Assembly (NCBI RefSeq): GCF_015690355.1
Contig: NZ_JADPRT010000014.1
Location: forward strand, 1 to 64,000
Source: Streptacidiphilus fuscans
Lineage (GTDB): Bacteria > Actinomycetota > Actinomycetes > Streptomycetales > Streptomycetaceae
Direction of reading: 5' to 3'
DNA: 64,000 bases
The position numbers were made by a program, and so were the translations under genes. Below, piece after piece: positions 1 to 7,955 of the stretch. The number at the start of each line of letters is the position of its first letter. The first letter of the stretch is position 1. The notes under the pieces are model-generated. The model was given only the letters and a program-made list of their open reading frames with translations, made no database searches and had not been told where the DNA came from.

Positions 1-1356
1 GAGTTTGCCGGGTTCGATGGAGCCGATCTCGTGGGCGAGGCCGTGGGCGATGGCGGGGTTGATGGTGAGTTTGGCGATGTAGCGCAGGACGCGTTCGTTG
101 TCGTCGCCGGACTCCGTGGTGCCGTAGCTGCCGTCGCCGTCGAGGGGGCCGAGTTCGTGTTTCATTTTTCCGGCCATGGCGAAGGTGCGGCGGACGGTTT
201 CTCCGGCGCGGCCCATGCCTTGGGCGTCACTTGAGGTGATGCCGATGACGCCGAGGTCGTGCAGGACGTCTTCGGCGCCCATGGTTCCGGCGCGGATGCG
301 GTCGCGGGCCATGGCGGCGTCGCCGGGGAGGTCGGTTTTGAGGTCGTGGGCGGAGACGATCATGCCGAAGTGTTCGCCGAGTGCGTCGCGGCCGTAAGGG
401 AGGGTGGGGTTGGTGGAGGAGCCGATGACGTTGGGGACGCCGGCCATTTTCAGGACGTTGGGGACGTGTCCGCCGCCGCAGCCTTCGATGTGGAAGGCGT
501 GGATGGTGCGGCCTTCCAGGACGGCGAGGGTGTCCTGGACGGAGAGGCATTCGTTGAGGCCGTCGGTGTGGAGGGCGACTTGGACGTCGTGGTCCTCGGC
601 GACGCGCAGGGCGGTGTCCAGGGCGCGGGTGTGCGCGCCCATGTCCTCATGCACCTTGAACCCCGAAGCGCCGCCCTCCGCCAACGCTTCGATGAGCGGG
701 GCGGGGTCGGAGGACGAGCCGCGGGCGAGGAAGCCGATGTTGACGGGCCACGCGTCGAACGCGTTGAACGCATGCCGCAACGCCCACGGCGAGTTCACCC
801 CCACACCCCATGCAGGCCCGATCTCCTGGCCGATGATGGTGGTGACGCCGGAGGCCAGCGACGCCTCCATGATGCGGGGCGAGAGCAGGTGCACATGCGT
901 GTCGATCGCACCCGCGGTGGCGATCAAGCCCTCACCCGACACGATCGTCGTCCCCGTCCCGACGACGACGTCCACGCCGTCGACCGTGTCCGGATTGCCC
1001 GCACGCCCCAGGGCGACGATCCGACCCTCGCGGACCCCGATCGACGTCTTGCGGATCCCGGCAACGGCGTCGATGACGGTGACGTTGGAGATGACCAGGT
1101 CGCAGGTGTCGCGGACGGCCGCGGCCTTAAGGTGCAGGCCGTCGCGGGCGGTCTTGCCGAACCCGGCCAGGAACTCCTGCCCCGGCTCCTGCGAGTCCGA
1201 CTCGACCCGCACGATCAGCCCCGAGTCACCCAGCCGCACCCGGTCCCCGGCTCGCGGCCCGTGGACCGCGATGTAGTCGTGCGGGTCCGTGAAGGACGAC
1301 GGCACGGCGCCCGGACGGCCGTGGCAGCCCGCCGCGTCGAAGATGCTCCCGCTCAT
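1..1356 (-). CDS. ureC: Urease subunit alpha, 3' end missing (cut by window edge)
   Basis: The nickel-containing catalytic subunit of urease, which hydrolyses urea to ammonia and carbamate in the cytoplasm. 452 residues are present of about 570 usual; the gene runs off the left edge. Ligands read clearly: DTHVH (H154, H156), the carbamylated lysine in FKVHED (K234, H236), ALHTD (H263), AFHIEG (H289) and SSDAQGMGR (D377). The mobile flap is altered: the MVCHH motif of Klebsiella urease is here IVSAHD, so the flap cysteine is alanine while the catalytic histidine (H337) stays. The ATG overlaps the ureAB stop (ATGA), showing translational coupling. It is last in a TetR-deiminase-deiminase-ureAB-ureC operon. 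Maturation genes (ureDEFG) are not in the window. An altered substrate is possible but unproven. Confidence 0.93.
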   Translation of the reverse strand, partial: MSGSIFDAAGCHGRPGAVPSSFTDPHDYIAVHGPRAGDRVRLGDSGLIVRVESDSQEPGQEFLAGFGKTARDGLHLKAAAVRDTCDLVISNVTVIDAVAGIRKTSIGVREGRIVALGRAGNPDTVDGVDVVVGTGTTIVSGEGLIATAGAIDTHVHLLSPRIMEASLASGVTTIIGQEIGPAWGVGVNSPWALRHAFNAFDAWPVNIGFLARGSSSDPAPLIEALAEGGASGFKVHEDMGAHTRALDTALRVAEDHDVQVALHTDGLNECLSVQDTLAVLEGRTIHAFHIEGCGGGHVPNVLKMAGVPNVIGSSTNPTLPYGRDALGEHFGMIVSAHDLKTDLPGDAAMARDRIRAGTMGAEDVLHDLGVIGITSSDAQGMGRAGETVRRTFAMAGKMKHELGPLDGDGSYGTTESGDDNERVLRYIAKLTINPAIAHGLAHEIGSIEPGKL

Positions 1357-2072
1357 CGGGCCTCCTCCTGATCCTGGTCCTGCTCGAAGTTGGTGAGATA
1401 GCCGCAGGCACGTGCCTTCTCCAGCGCGGCCTCCCGTGCGCCAGGCGCGTCCAACGGGCCGTCGACCAGGCCCGCGAAGCCCACCGCGATCCGCTCCCCG
1501 CCGATCGGCAGCAGGCCGACCTCGACGACCGCGCCCGCGTCGAACCGCACCGACGACCCCGCCGGAACCGCCAACCGCATCCCATACGCAGCCGCCCGGT
1601 CGAACGCCAACCGCGGGTTGGCCTCGAAGAAGTGGAAGTGCGAGGTCACCGTCACCGGCACCGGTGCCGTGTTCCGCACCGGCAGCACCACCACGGGCTC
1701 GGCCGGCTCGTAGCCGACCCCCTCGCCCGGCAGCGCCGCGCCCGGAGCCTCCGCACCCAGCGAACCCTCACCACGGAACGGGTCATCGATCACACACAAC
1801 CGCGTCCCGTCCTCGAAGACCGCCTCGACCTGAAGCGTCGTCACCACATCGACCACGCCCGGCAGCACGTCCTTCGCCGACAGCACGGTGCGCCCGGCCT
1901 CGATCGCCTCCGCGAGCCGCCGCCCGTCCCGGGCCGCCTCGCAGACCGTGTCCGCGATCAACGCGGTCGCCTCCGGCACGTTCAGCCGCAGCCCACGCGC
2001 ACGGCGGGCGCGGGCGAGTTGGGCTGCGCTGAACAGCAGCAGCCGATCCTTCTCTGTCGGTGTCAGTCGCAC
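1353..2072 (-). CDS. ureAB: Urease gamma/beta fusion subunit
   Basis: Structural subunit of urease, 239 residues, with the small subunits fused. Residues 1-100 match UreA (opens MRLTPTEKDRLLLF). From about residue 130 the chain matches UreB, with the motif TSHFHFFEANPRLAFDR followed by the beta-jelly segment. It supports the UreC active site and does not bind nickel itself. The start is GTG at 2072 with GAGG a few bases upstream, 20 nt after the stop of the preceding lipoprotein deiminase gene. The stop overlaps the ureC ATG. UreAB fusions are known in actinobacteria and Helicobacter-type ureases. Its place behind deiminase genes suggests urea or a ureido compound is a downstream product of the operon; that link is inference. 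Confidence 0.92.
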   Translation of the reverse strand: MRLTPTEKDRLLLFSAAQLARARRARGLRLNVPEATALIADTVCEAARDGRRLAEAIEAGRTVLSAKDVLPGVVDVVTTLQVEAVFEDGTRLCVIDDPFRGEGSLGAEAPGAALPGEGVGYEPAEPVVVLPVRNTAPVPVTVTSHFHFFEANPRLAFDRAAAYGMRLAVPAGSSVRFDAGAVVEVGLLPIGGERIAVGFAGLVDGPLDAPGAREAALEKARACGYLTNFEQDQDQEEAR

Positions 2073-2092
2073 GATGCCTCACTGATTGAGTG

Positions 2093-3286
2093 TCAGGACT
2101 GGGCCGGGGTGCCGGGCTGGTCGTGGGTCGAGCAGTGGATGCCGCCGCCGCCCGAGGCGATGTTGTCGATGGTCAGCGGCACGATGTCGCGGTTCGGGAA
2201 GTGGTCGCGCATGATCTGCTGCGCGTTCGCGTCGGCGTCCGCGTCGCCGAACTTGGGCATGAAGACGGCCCCGTTGGCGACGAAGAAGTTGATGTAGGAG
2301 GAGACGAACGCGTCGCCCTGGCCCGTGATCTTGTTGGGATCGGGCTCCTGGACCTCCACGATCTGCAGCGGGTTGCCGCGCGCGTCGGTGGCCTGGCTCA
2401 GCACCTGCTTCGCCTGGGCGGCGGCCTCGGACCACACGTCGGCGGGGGCGCCGGGGAAGGGCTTGTCCAGCAGGACGACTCCCGGCCCGGCGAAGCGGAC
2501 CAGGCAGTCGACGTGCGCGTCGGTGATGTCCTTGCCCTTGACTCCCTTGAGCCAGATGACCTTGGTGATGCCGAGGGCTTTCATCAGCTCGGCCTCGACG
2601 TCGTCGCGGCTCATGCCCGGGTTGCGGTTGTCGTTGACGACCGAGCTCTCGGTGACCAGGAGCGTGCCCTGGCCGTCGGTCTCGAACGCCCCGCCCTCGG
2701 CGACGATCGGGGTCTGGATGCGCGGGATGCCGTACTTCGACAGCAGGGCGGCGGCGAGTTGGGAGTCGTTGCCGTGCTCCTTCTGCTTCCCGCCCCAGCC
2801 GTTGAAGTTGAAGTCGACGCCCTTGAGCGTGCCGCTGTCGCGGACGAAGACCGGGACGGTGTCGCGCGCCCACAGGTCGTCGACCGCGATCGGCACGACC
2901 TGGACGTTGTTGCCGACCGCCGTCTGGGCGTCGTCCGCCTGCTCGGGACGGGCGAACATGACCACCGGCTCGTAGCCGGCGACCGCCTGGGCGAGGCGGG
3001 TGATGTCCGAACGGACGCCGGGGAGTTGGCCACCCCAGATGTCGGTGGACGCGGGCCAGCTCATGAACGTCCGGGCGTGGGACTCCCATTCGGCGCCGAA
3101 GACACGACCGGGCGTTGCCGCCGCGTCACGGATCCCCGACGGGCTCAGCGACGGGCCGGCGGACACGTCGGACGTGTCGGACGCGTCCGAGGAGGAGCAG
3201 GCGGCGGTGCCGAAGGCGAGCAGGCCGAGGCCCGCAGCGGACTGGAGCAGCATCCGCCGGGATATCGAAGGAGGCGGAAAGGGCAT
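2093..3286 (-). CDS. Agmatine/peptidylarginine deiminase family Tat lipoprotein (copy 1)
   Basis: PF04371-family deiminase (guanidine to ureido group plus ammonia), 397 residues. The N terminus carries a twin-arginine signal (SRRMLLQSAAGLGLL) ending in a lipobox (GTAAC), so the enzyme should be exported folded and anchored outside the membrane. The mature part has LWARD, NFNGWG, EGGAFETDG, the general-base region DITDAHVD and the nucleophile motif GGGGIHC. One departure: the usual RDTGP/RDSGP reads RDTVP. The asparagine of textbook AguA (GGGNIHC, from memory) is glycine here, as in the sister copies. The start is supported by AGGAG. It follows the defective copy by 55 nt and precedes ureAB by 20 nt. 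Substrate is unknown: agmatine, free arginine derivatives or peptidyl-arginine are all possible. Confidence 0.88.
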   Translation of the reverse strand: MPFPPPSISRRMLLQSAAGLGLLAFGTAACSSSDASDTSDVSAGPSLSPSGIRDAAATPGRVFGAEWESHARTFMSWPASTDIWGGQLPGVRSDITRLAQAVAGYEPVVMFARPEQADDAQTAVGNNVQVVPIAVDDLWARDTVPVFVRDSGTLKGVDFNFNGWGGKQKEHGNDSQLAAALLSKYGIPRIQTPIVAEGGAFETDGQGTLLVTESSVVNDNRNPGMSRDDVEAELMKALGITKVIWLKGVKGKDITDAHVDCLVRFAGPGVVLLDKPFPGAPADVWSEAAAQAKQVLSQATDARGNPLQIVEVQEPDPNKITGQGDAFVSSYINFFVANGAVFMPKFGDADADANAQQIMRDHFPNRDIVPLTIDNIASGGGGIHCSTHDQPGTPAQS

Positions 3287-3341
3287 GGATCACTCCTGGG
3301 CAGGAAGGTGAGCGGTAAGCCGTAAGAGATGAGCGCAGGTC

Positions 3342-4214
3342 TCAGGCGCGGGGCTGTTGCATGGTCGAGCAGTGGATGCCGCCACCGCCCGCCATCAGCC
3401 GGTCGACGTCCAGTTGGACGACCTCGCGGCCGGGGAAGGCGGCGGCAAGGGTCTGCCGGGCTCCCTCGTCCTTGACGACGTCGCCGAACTGGGCCGTGAT
3501 CACCGCGCCGTTGACGAGGTGGAAGTTCAGGTAGGAGTCGACGAACGTCGACTTGCGCGAGCGGACCTGGTCGGGCCCCTCGACGCGGATGACCTGCAGC
3601 CGACGCCCGCGTGCGTCAGTCACGCGCGACAGGAGGTCGAACTGCTCGCGGGCGTCGCGCGCCCACACGTCGTGCCGGTCCGCGGGCGGAACCTGCACCA
3701 TGACGACGCCCGGGCGGACGAAGCGGGAGGTGACGTCGATGTGGTCGTCGGTGATGTCCCGGCCCTTGATGCCCGGCACCCAGATCATCCGCTCGGCGCC
3801 GTAGGCCTCCAGCACCGCCCGCTCGACCTCGTCGCGGCTCATGCCGCAGTTGCGGTTGCGGTTGACCAGGCTGCTCTCGGTGGCCATCACGGTGCCGTCG
3901 CCGTCGGTCTCGACGGCGCCCGCCTCGCCGACGAACTCCGCCTGCTCGAACGGCAGTCCCTCGCGCTCGTCCGGCGCGCACAGGATGACCGGTTCGAAGC
4001 GGGCCACAGTGCGTGCGATCAGGGCGATGTCCTGCTGGACGCCGTCCAGTTGCCGCCCCCAGATCGACCGGGACGTCGGCCAGGACATCCACGTACGGGC
4101 GTGCGGGACGTCGTCGGCCTCCACCCTCCCCCGCTGCTGCACCGGCATCCGGGACACGGGCTGCTGCTGCGCCCCGCCGAAGAGACGGCCGAACAGGGAG
4201 TGCGGTTCGTTCAT
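3342..4214 (-). CDS. Deiminase-family protein lacking part of the active site (copy 2)
   Basis: 290 residues, related to the neighbouring deiminases (HARTWMSWP, MSRDEVERAV, DITDDHID, GGGGIHCST) but with an in-frame internal deletion of about 70 residues after FEPVILCAPDE. The missing piece is the one that holds WxRDxGP and NFNGWG in the other copies, including the substrate-binding aspartate. The EGG motif is EAG. There is no signal peptide, so it should be cytoplasmic. The nucleophile cysteine and HxD remain. The intact frame and good coding character suggest it is kept as a protein, perhaps as a ligand sensor or decoy, rather than being a fresh pseudogene. Its ATG overlaps the TetR stop (ATGA), and a TetR-type operator lies just upstream. 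A true deaminating activity seems unlikely. Confidence 0.75.
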   Translation of the reverse strand: MNEPHSLFGRLFGGAQQQPVSRMPVQQRGRVEADDVPHARTWMSWPTSRSIWGRQLDGVQQDIALIARTVARFEPVILCAPDEREGLPFEQAEFVGEAGAVETDGDGTVMATESSLVNRNRNCGMSRDEVERAVLEAYGAERMIWVPGIKGRDITDDHIDVTSRFVRPGVVMVQVPPADRHDVWARDAREQFDLLSRVTDARGRRLQVIRVEGPDQVRSRKSTFVDSYLNFHLVNGAVITAQFGDVVKDEGARQTLAAAFPGREVVQLDVDRLMAGGGGIHCSTMQQPRA

Positions 4215-4876
4215 GGCTCCACACTGGCATTGACTGAACTTTCAGTCAAGCTCTGACTCACCGCACTCACCGTGCCCACCGTGCCCACCTCCGGGGCGAT
4301 GGCGTCCAGCTCGATGGCTATAGCCTCCGCGAGCAGGCGACGGGCGTGGTCGATGGGGAGCGAGCCGCTGAGCCAGCGCATGCTCAGGCCCTCCAGCAGC
4401 GAGGTGAGCCGCTCGGCGGCTGCGGCGTGGGCGGGGGCGGTGCCCTGCGGGCGGACCCGGCCGATCAGCTCGGCGGTTTCGTGGATCCAGGTCAAGGTGG
4501 CCTTGGCCAGCGCCTCGCGCAGGTCCGGTTCGAAGATCGCGCAGGCGCGCAACTCGCCCCAGGCGGTGCTGTTCTCGCGCACCTCAGGGGTGTCCTGGAG
4601 CTCCAGCAGCAGGGCCTGCTCCAGGTCGGCGCGGGGATCGAGGTCCTCCACCGCGCCGCGCTCGGCGGTGTAGCGGTCGGCGCGGTCGTTGATGTACTCC
4701 AGCGTCCGGCGCAGGATCCCGGCGCGGTCGACGAAGTGGTAGTAGATCAAGGACGTCGACACGCCCGCCTCGGCGGCCAGCTCGCCCACGCGCAGTCCGC
4801 GCACCCCACGGCGAGCAATGACGCGGGTGGCGGCTCTCAGAATCTCAGTTCGACGGTCTGACACAGACGGAGACAC
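4211..4876 (-). CDS. TetR/AcrR family regulator of the deiminase-urease island
   Basis: DNA-binding repressor of about 221 residues. The helix-turn-helix reads VGELAAEAGVSTSLIYYHF, followed by an all-alpha ligand domain. The frame is open upstream to 4960 and no ribosome site decides the start; I use GTG 4876, with GTG 4864 also possible. The 3' end overlaps the copy-2 deiminase (ATGA). Palindromes TGACTGAA-NN-TTCAGT sit inside the last codons of this gene and in front of the divergent deiminase at 5100. A degenerate one (4898-4915) lies just upstream of the start, so auto-control plus control of both operons is likely. The inducer is probably a guanidino or ureido compound (inference). Confidence 0.85.
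   Translation of the reverse strand: MSPSVSDRRTEILRAATRVIARRGVRGLRVGELAAEAGVSTSLIYYHFVDRAGILRRTLEYINDRADRYTAERGAVEDLDPRADLEQALLLELQDTPEVRENSTAWGELRACAIFEPDLREALAKATLTWIHETAELIGRVRPQGTAPAHAAAAERLTSLLEGLSMRWLSGSLPIDHARRLLAEAIAIELDAIAPEVGTVGTVSAVSQSLTESSVNASVEP
4231..4248. promoter_or_regulatory. TetR-type operator inside the TetR 3' end
   Basis: Perfect palindrome TGACTGAACTTTCAGTCA (8-bp arms, 2-bp centre). It is read as codons near the C terminus of the TetR gene and lies 17 nt before the copy-2 deiminase ATG. On the minus strand it overlaps a TTGACT -35-like hexamer followed 17 nt later by CAGTGT, so it can serve an internal promoter for the downstream four genes. Confidence 0.72.
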
Positions 4877-4897
4877 TACGCCATCGGGCCGAAAAGC

Positions 4898-4915
4898 TGA
4901 CTGGTTCTTCAGAAT
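4898..4915. promoter_or_regulatory. Degenerate TetR operator upstream of the TetR start
   Basis: TGACTG, four unmatched bases, then TTCAG, in the same register as the two clear palindromes at 4231 and 5031. It lies about 20 nt before the proposed TetR start, where an autoregulatory site would be expected. Weak match; could be chance. Confidence 0.3.
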
Positions 4916-5029
4916 CTGACGAGGACAGGACCCCGCAAGCGCCGCCGGACGCAGATCCACGCCGCCACATGGCGCGGAATGCCCGATATTCCACCGTCTA
5001 CGGAGGGCTAATCGGCCCGCCCGACTGTA

Positions 5030-5058
5030 TTGACTGAAGTTTCAGTTCGATGGATGAT
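5030..5058 (+). promoter_or_regulatory. Promoter and operator for the deiminase/ABC operon
   Basis: A -35 hexamer TTGACT (5030-5035) and a -10 hexamer GATGAT (5053-5058) are separated by exactly 17 nt. The operator TGACTGAAGTTTCAGTTC (5031-5048) covers the -35 and most of the spacer. It matches the operator at 4231 in all but three positions. A repressor bound here would block RNA polymerase. Confidence 0.68.
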
Positions 5059-5099
5059 TCGGGGCACCCCTCCCGCCTCCAGCACCTGAGGAGATCCCT

Positions 5100-6101
5100 G
5101 TGTCCTTCCGTATGCCGGCCGAGTGGGCCGAACACGAGCGCTGTCTGATGGCCTGGCCCACCCGCCTGGACCTGTGGGGTGCCGTGCTGGACGACGTTCG
5201 GCGCGAGTACGCGGCGGTGGCCCGCGCGATAGCCGAGTTCGAGCCCGTCACCATGGTCGCCCTGCCCGGCCAGGGCACGGAGGCCGCCGAGCTGTGCGGT
5301 GACGGCGTGGAGGTGATCGAGATGCCCATCGACGACTCCTGGTTCCGCGACTCCGGCCCGATCTTCGTCCTCGACGGGAAGGGCGGACGCGCGGGCGTCG
5401 ACTTCCGCTTCAACGCGTGGGGCCGCAAGCACCACCCGTGGGACGCCGACGACCGGATCTCCGCCCTGCTGCTGGAGCACTTCGACGTCCCGCGCCTCGC
5501 CTCCGGGATGATCCTCGAAGGCGGCGCGATCACGGTGGACGGCGAGGGCACGCTGATCACCACCGAGCAGTGCCTGCTCCACCCCAACCGCAACCCCGGC
5601 CTGAGCCGCGAGCAGATCGAGGACGAGCTCAAGGCGACGCTCGGCGTCACCACGATCATCTGGCTCCCCTACGGCGGCCTGGAGGACAGCGAGACCGACG
5701 GGCACGTGGACGGCGTCTGCGCCTTCGTCGCGCCCGGCAAGGTCGTGGTCCAGCTGCCTAGCGACCCGGACCACCCCGACCACGAGCGGATGCGCGTCAA
5801 CCGCGCGGTGCTGGAAGGCGTCGTGGACGCCAAGGGCCGACGGCTGGAGATCGTCGACCTGCCGCAGAGCGTCTTCGTCGAGGTCGACGGCCGCCGGACC
5901 GAGGTCGGCTACCTGAACTTCTACCTCGCCAACGGCGGCGTCGTGGTCCCCGTCGGCGGCGTGCCGGAGGAGGACGAGGGGGCGCTGGCCGTCCTCGCCT
6001 CCGCCTTCCCCGACCGCAAGGTGGTCGGCGTCCCCACCCCGTCCGTCGCCTGGGGCGGCGGCGGCATCCACTGCATCACCCAGCAGGTCCCGCGCGCCTG
6101 A
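5100..6101 (+). CDS. aguA: Agmatine deiminase, cytosolic (copy 3)
   Basis: 333 residues, the usual length for agmatine deiminase, which turns agmatine into N-carbamoylputrescine and ammonia. There is no signal peptide. Motifs in order: MPAEWAEHERCLMAWP, DDSWFRDSGPIFV, FRFNAWG, LEGGAITVDGEGTL, ETDGHVDG and GGGGIHCITQQ. This is the copy closest to canonical AguA: only this one has GHVDG and the C-terminal ITQQ-P ending. The start is GTG 5100, preceded by GAGGAG. It opens the plus-strand operon and precedes the peptide-type ABC importer by 105 nt. No N-carbamoylputrescine amidohydrolase (AguB) is seen in the window. An alternative substrate in the guanidino class cannot be excluded. Confidence 0.88.
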   Translation: MSFRMPAEWAEHERCLMAWPTRLDLWGAVLDDVRREYAAVARAIAEFEPVTMVALPGQGTEAAELCGDGVEVIEMPIDDSWFRDSGPIFVLDGKGGRAGVDFRFNAWGRKHHPWDADDRISALLLEHFDVPRLASGMILEGGAITVDGEGTLITTEQCLLHPNRNPGLSREQIEDELKATLGVTTIIWLPYGGLEDSETDGHVDGVCAFVAPGKVVVQLPSDPDHPDHERMRVNRAVLEGVVDAKGRRLEIVDLPQSVFVEVDGRRTEVGYLNFYLANGGVVVPVGGVPEEDEGALAVLASAFPDRKVVGVPTPSVAWGGGGIHCITQQVPRA

Positions 6102-6206
6102 CCGCGCATCAGATCTCCCGCAGCACGCTTGCACGTTCCGTCACCCCTGGCCGCTGACCTCCCCCGCCGCCTTCCCCGGTGGGCCGGAAGATGGAAGAGA
6201 GCTCCG

Positions 6207-7955
6207 ATGCCCCAACCCCAGCCCCCGTCCGGCAGATCGGACCACCCGGCAACCGGGCCCCGCACCAACCGCACCCGACACACCAGTCGCACCCGGCGGC
6301 GCGCCGCCGCTGCCGTGGCATGCGCCGCGGCGCTCGGCCTGGTCGCCGCCTGCTCCGGCCCGCCCAGCACCGGGACCGGTCTGCCCGCGAGCGCCTTCGC
6401 GCTCTCGGCCGGGACGCCGCTCCCGAAGGGCGACCTCGCCTCGTTCACCTGGGCCTCGTACGCGGAGCCGCTGACGCTGGACTACGCGATGGCCTTCGAC
6501 TACCCGTCGAACACCATCCTGTCCAACGTCTGCGAGAGCCTGATGAAGTGGACGCCGCAGCTCAAGGAGGTCCCGGGCCTGGCGCAGCAGGCGCTGCACC
6601 CGAATCCGACCACCTGGGTCTACGACCTGCGTCCCGGCGTGCACTTCCACGACGGCAGCGTGATGACGGCCGACGACGTCGTCTACAGCCTGGACCGCCA
6701 GATGGACCCGAAGGTCGGCGCGGCCTGGGCGGGCGTCTTCCAGAACGTCGCGTCGATCACCAAGACGGGTCCGTTGCAGGTGACGGTCAGGCTGCGGACG
6801 CCGGACGCGGTCTTCCCGCAGTACATGGCCACGGCCGCGGGCGTGGTGGCCAGTGAGAAGGGCATCAAGGCGGCGGGGGCCAACTGGGGCACCGGCAGCC
6901 TCGACTGCACCGGGCCGTTCAAGCTCGGGGCCTGGAACAAGGGCCAGTCGATCGAGCTGGACCGGTTCGCCGGCTACTGGGGCACCCCGGCCAAGTCCGC
7001 CAAGGTGACCTTCGAGTTCCTGACCGACCCCTCCGCCCGGACCAACGCGATGCTCACCGGCGCGGTCGACGGCGGCTACCTGATCCCGACCGAGAGCTAC
7101 CAGCGGCTGCGGGACAGCGGCGTGGGCACCCTCTACTTCGGCGAGAGCCTGAGCACCGTCAACGTCAACGTCACCGACATGAAGGGCGTGCTCGGCGACG
7201 CCCGGGTGCGGCAGGCGCTGTCGCTCGCGCTGGACCGCTCGGGCTTCGTCAAGCAGGGCCTGGCCGGCAACGGCCAGCCCACCAACGCGCTGACGGACAA
7301 GGCTTCCTGGGCCGGAGCCGACCCGGCGACGCTGCACGCCGCCTTCGACACGCTGCCCTCGACGACACCCGACCTGGCCAGGGCCAAGGCGCTGATCAAG
7401 CAGGCGGGGGCGACCGGCAAGACGGTGACCATCGCCACCAGCGCGATCGGCCAGGACGTCTCGCTGCTGGCGACCGCCGTCCAGGCGGCCGGGACCGAGA
7501 TCGGCCTGAACGTGCAGGTGAGGACGATCGCCCCGGACGCCTTCTCGGCGCTGTTCACCGATCCCAAGGCACGCCAGGGCATCGACATGTTCCCCGAGAC
7601 CTACTACCTGTCCATCACCGACCCGATGGACCTGCTCGCCAACTTCGAGACGGGCAACTACCAGAACTACGCCGGCTACAGCAGCCCCGCCTACGACAAG
7701 CTGGTCCAGCAGGCCACCGGTACCGACGACACCGCCCAACGCCTGGCGATCGAGGCGAAGTTGCAGCAGCTGGCGGTGCAGCAGAACCTGTGGATCCCGG
7801 TGGCGAACTGGCCCACCGCGGTCTTCATGAACAAGCGGATCACGGGCGCGCCCACCACCATCTCCTACCTGTACTACCCGTGGGCCGCCGACATCGGGGC
7901 CGCGAACACGGAGGCCGCGAACACGGGGGCCACGAACACCGGGGCCGCGGGATGA
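6207..7955 (+). CDS. Peptide/opine-type ABC transporter substrate-binding lipoprotein
   Basis: Family 5 solute-binding protein (SBP_bac_5), 582 residues from ATG 6207, chosen because GGAAGAG lies just upstream; the frame is open further 5'. The N terminus is an arginine-rich signal with lipobox GLVAAC, so the protein is tethered outside the membrane. Typical blocks are visible: WTPQLKEVPGLAQQ, YDLRPGVHFHDGSVMTADDVVYSLDR, GTGPFKL-like TGPFKLGAW, and VRQALSLALDR. The C terminus ends in a short AANT/GATNT repeat. Stop and permease start overlap (ATGA). In this context it may bind a guanidino or ureido peptide, or a polyamine conjugate produced by the exported deiminases; the fold alone only supports a peptide-like ligand. 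Confidence 0.9.
   Translation: MPQPQPPSGRSDHPATGPRTNRTRHTSRTRRRAAAAVACAAALGLVAACSGPPSTGTGLPASAFALSAGTPLPKGDLASFTWASYAEPLTLDYAMAFDYPSNTILSNVCESLMKWTPQLKEVPGLAQQALHPNPTTWVYDLRPGVHFHDGSVMTADDVVYSLDRQMDPKVGAAWAGVFQNVASITKTGPLQVTVRLRTPDAVFPQYMATAAGVVASEKGIKAAGANWGTGSLDCTGPFKLGAWNKGQSIELDRFAGYWGTPAKSAKVTFEFLTDPSARTNAMLTGAVDGGYLIPTESYQRLRDSGVGTLYFGESLSTVNVNVTDMKGVLGDARVRQALSLALDRSGFVKQGLAGNGQPTNALTDKASWAGADPATLHAAFDTLPSTTPDLARAKALIKQAGATGKTVTIATSAIGQDVSLLATAVQAAGTEIGLNVQVRTIAPDAFSALFTDPKARQGIDMFPETYYLSITDPMDLLANFETGNYQNYAGYSSPAYDKLVQQATGTDDTAQRLAIEAKLQQLAVQQNLWIPVANWPTAVFMNKRITGAPTTISYLYYPWAADIGAANTEAANTGATNTGAAG

Noticed and set aside
259-1371. Long plus-strand frames opposite urease (up to 370 codons)
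   Set aside because: Shadow of the ureC third-position GC bias; residues are Val/Gly/Asp-rich and the minus frame shows all urease motifs.
3357-4256. 299-codon plus-strand frame opposite the copy-2 deiminase
   Set aside because: Antisense shadow without ribosome site; the opposite frame is clearly homologous to its neighbours.
7900-7948. Short GCGAACACGG-type repeat at the end of the binding-protein gene
   Set aside because: Only three to four degenerate units; codes a harmless Ala-Asn-Thr tail, so kept as a note in the gene entry.
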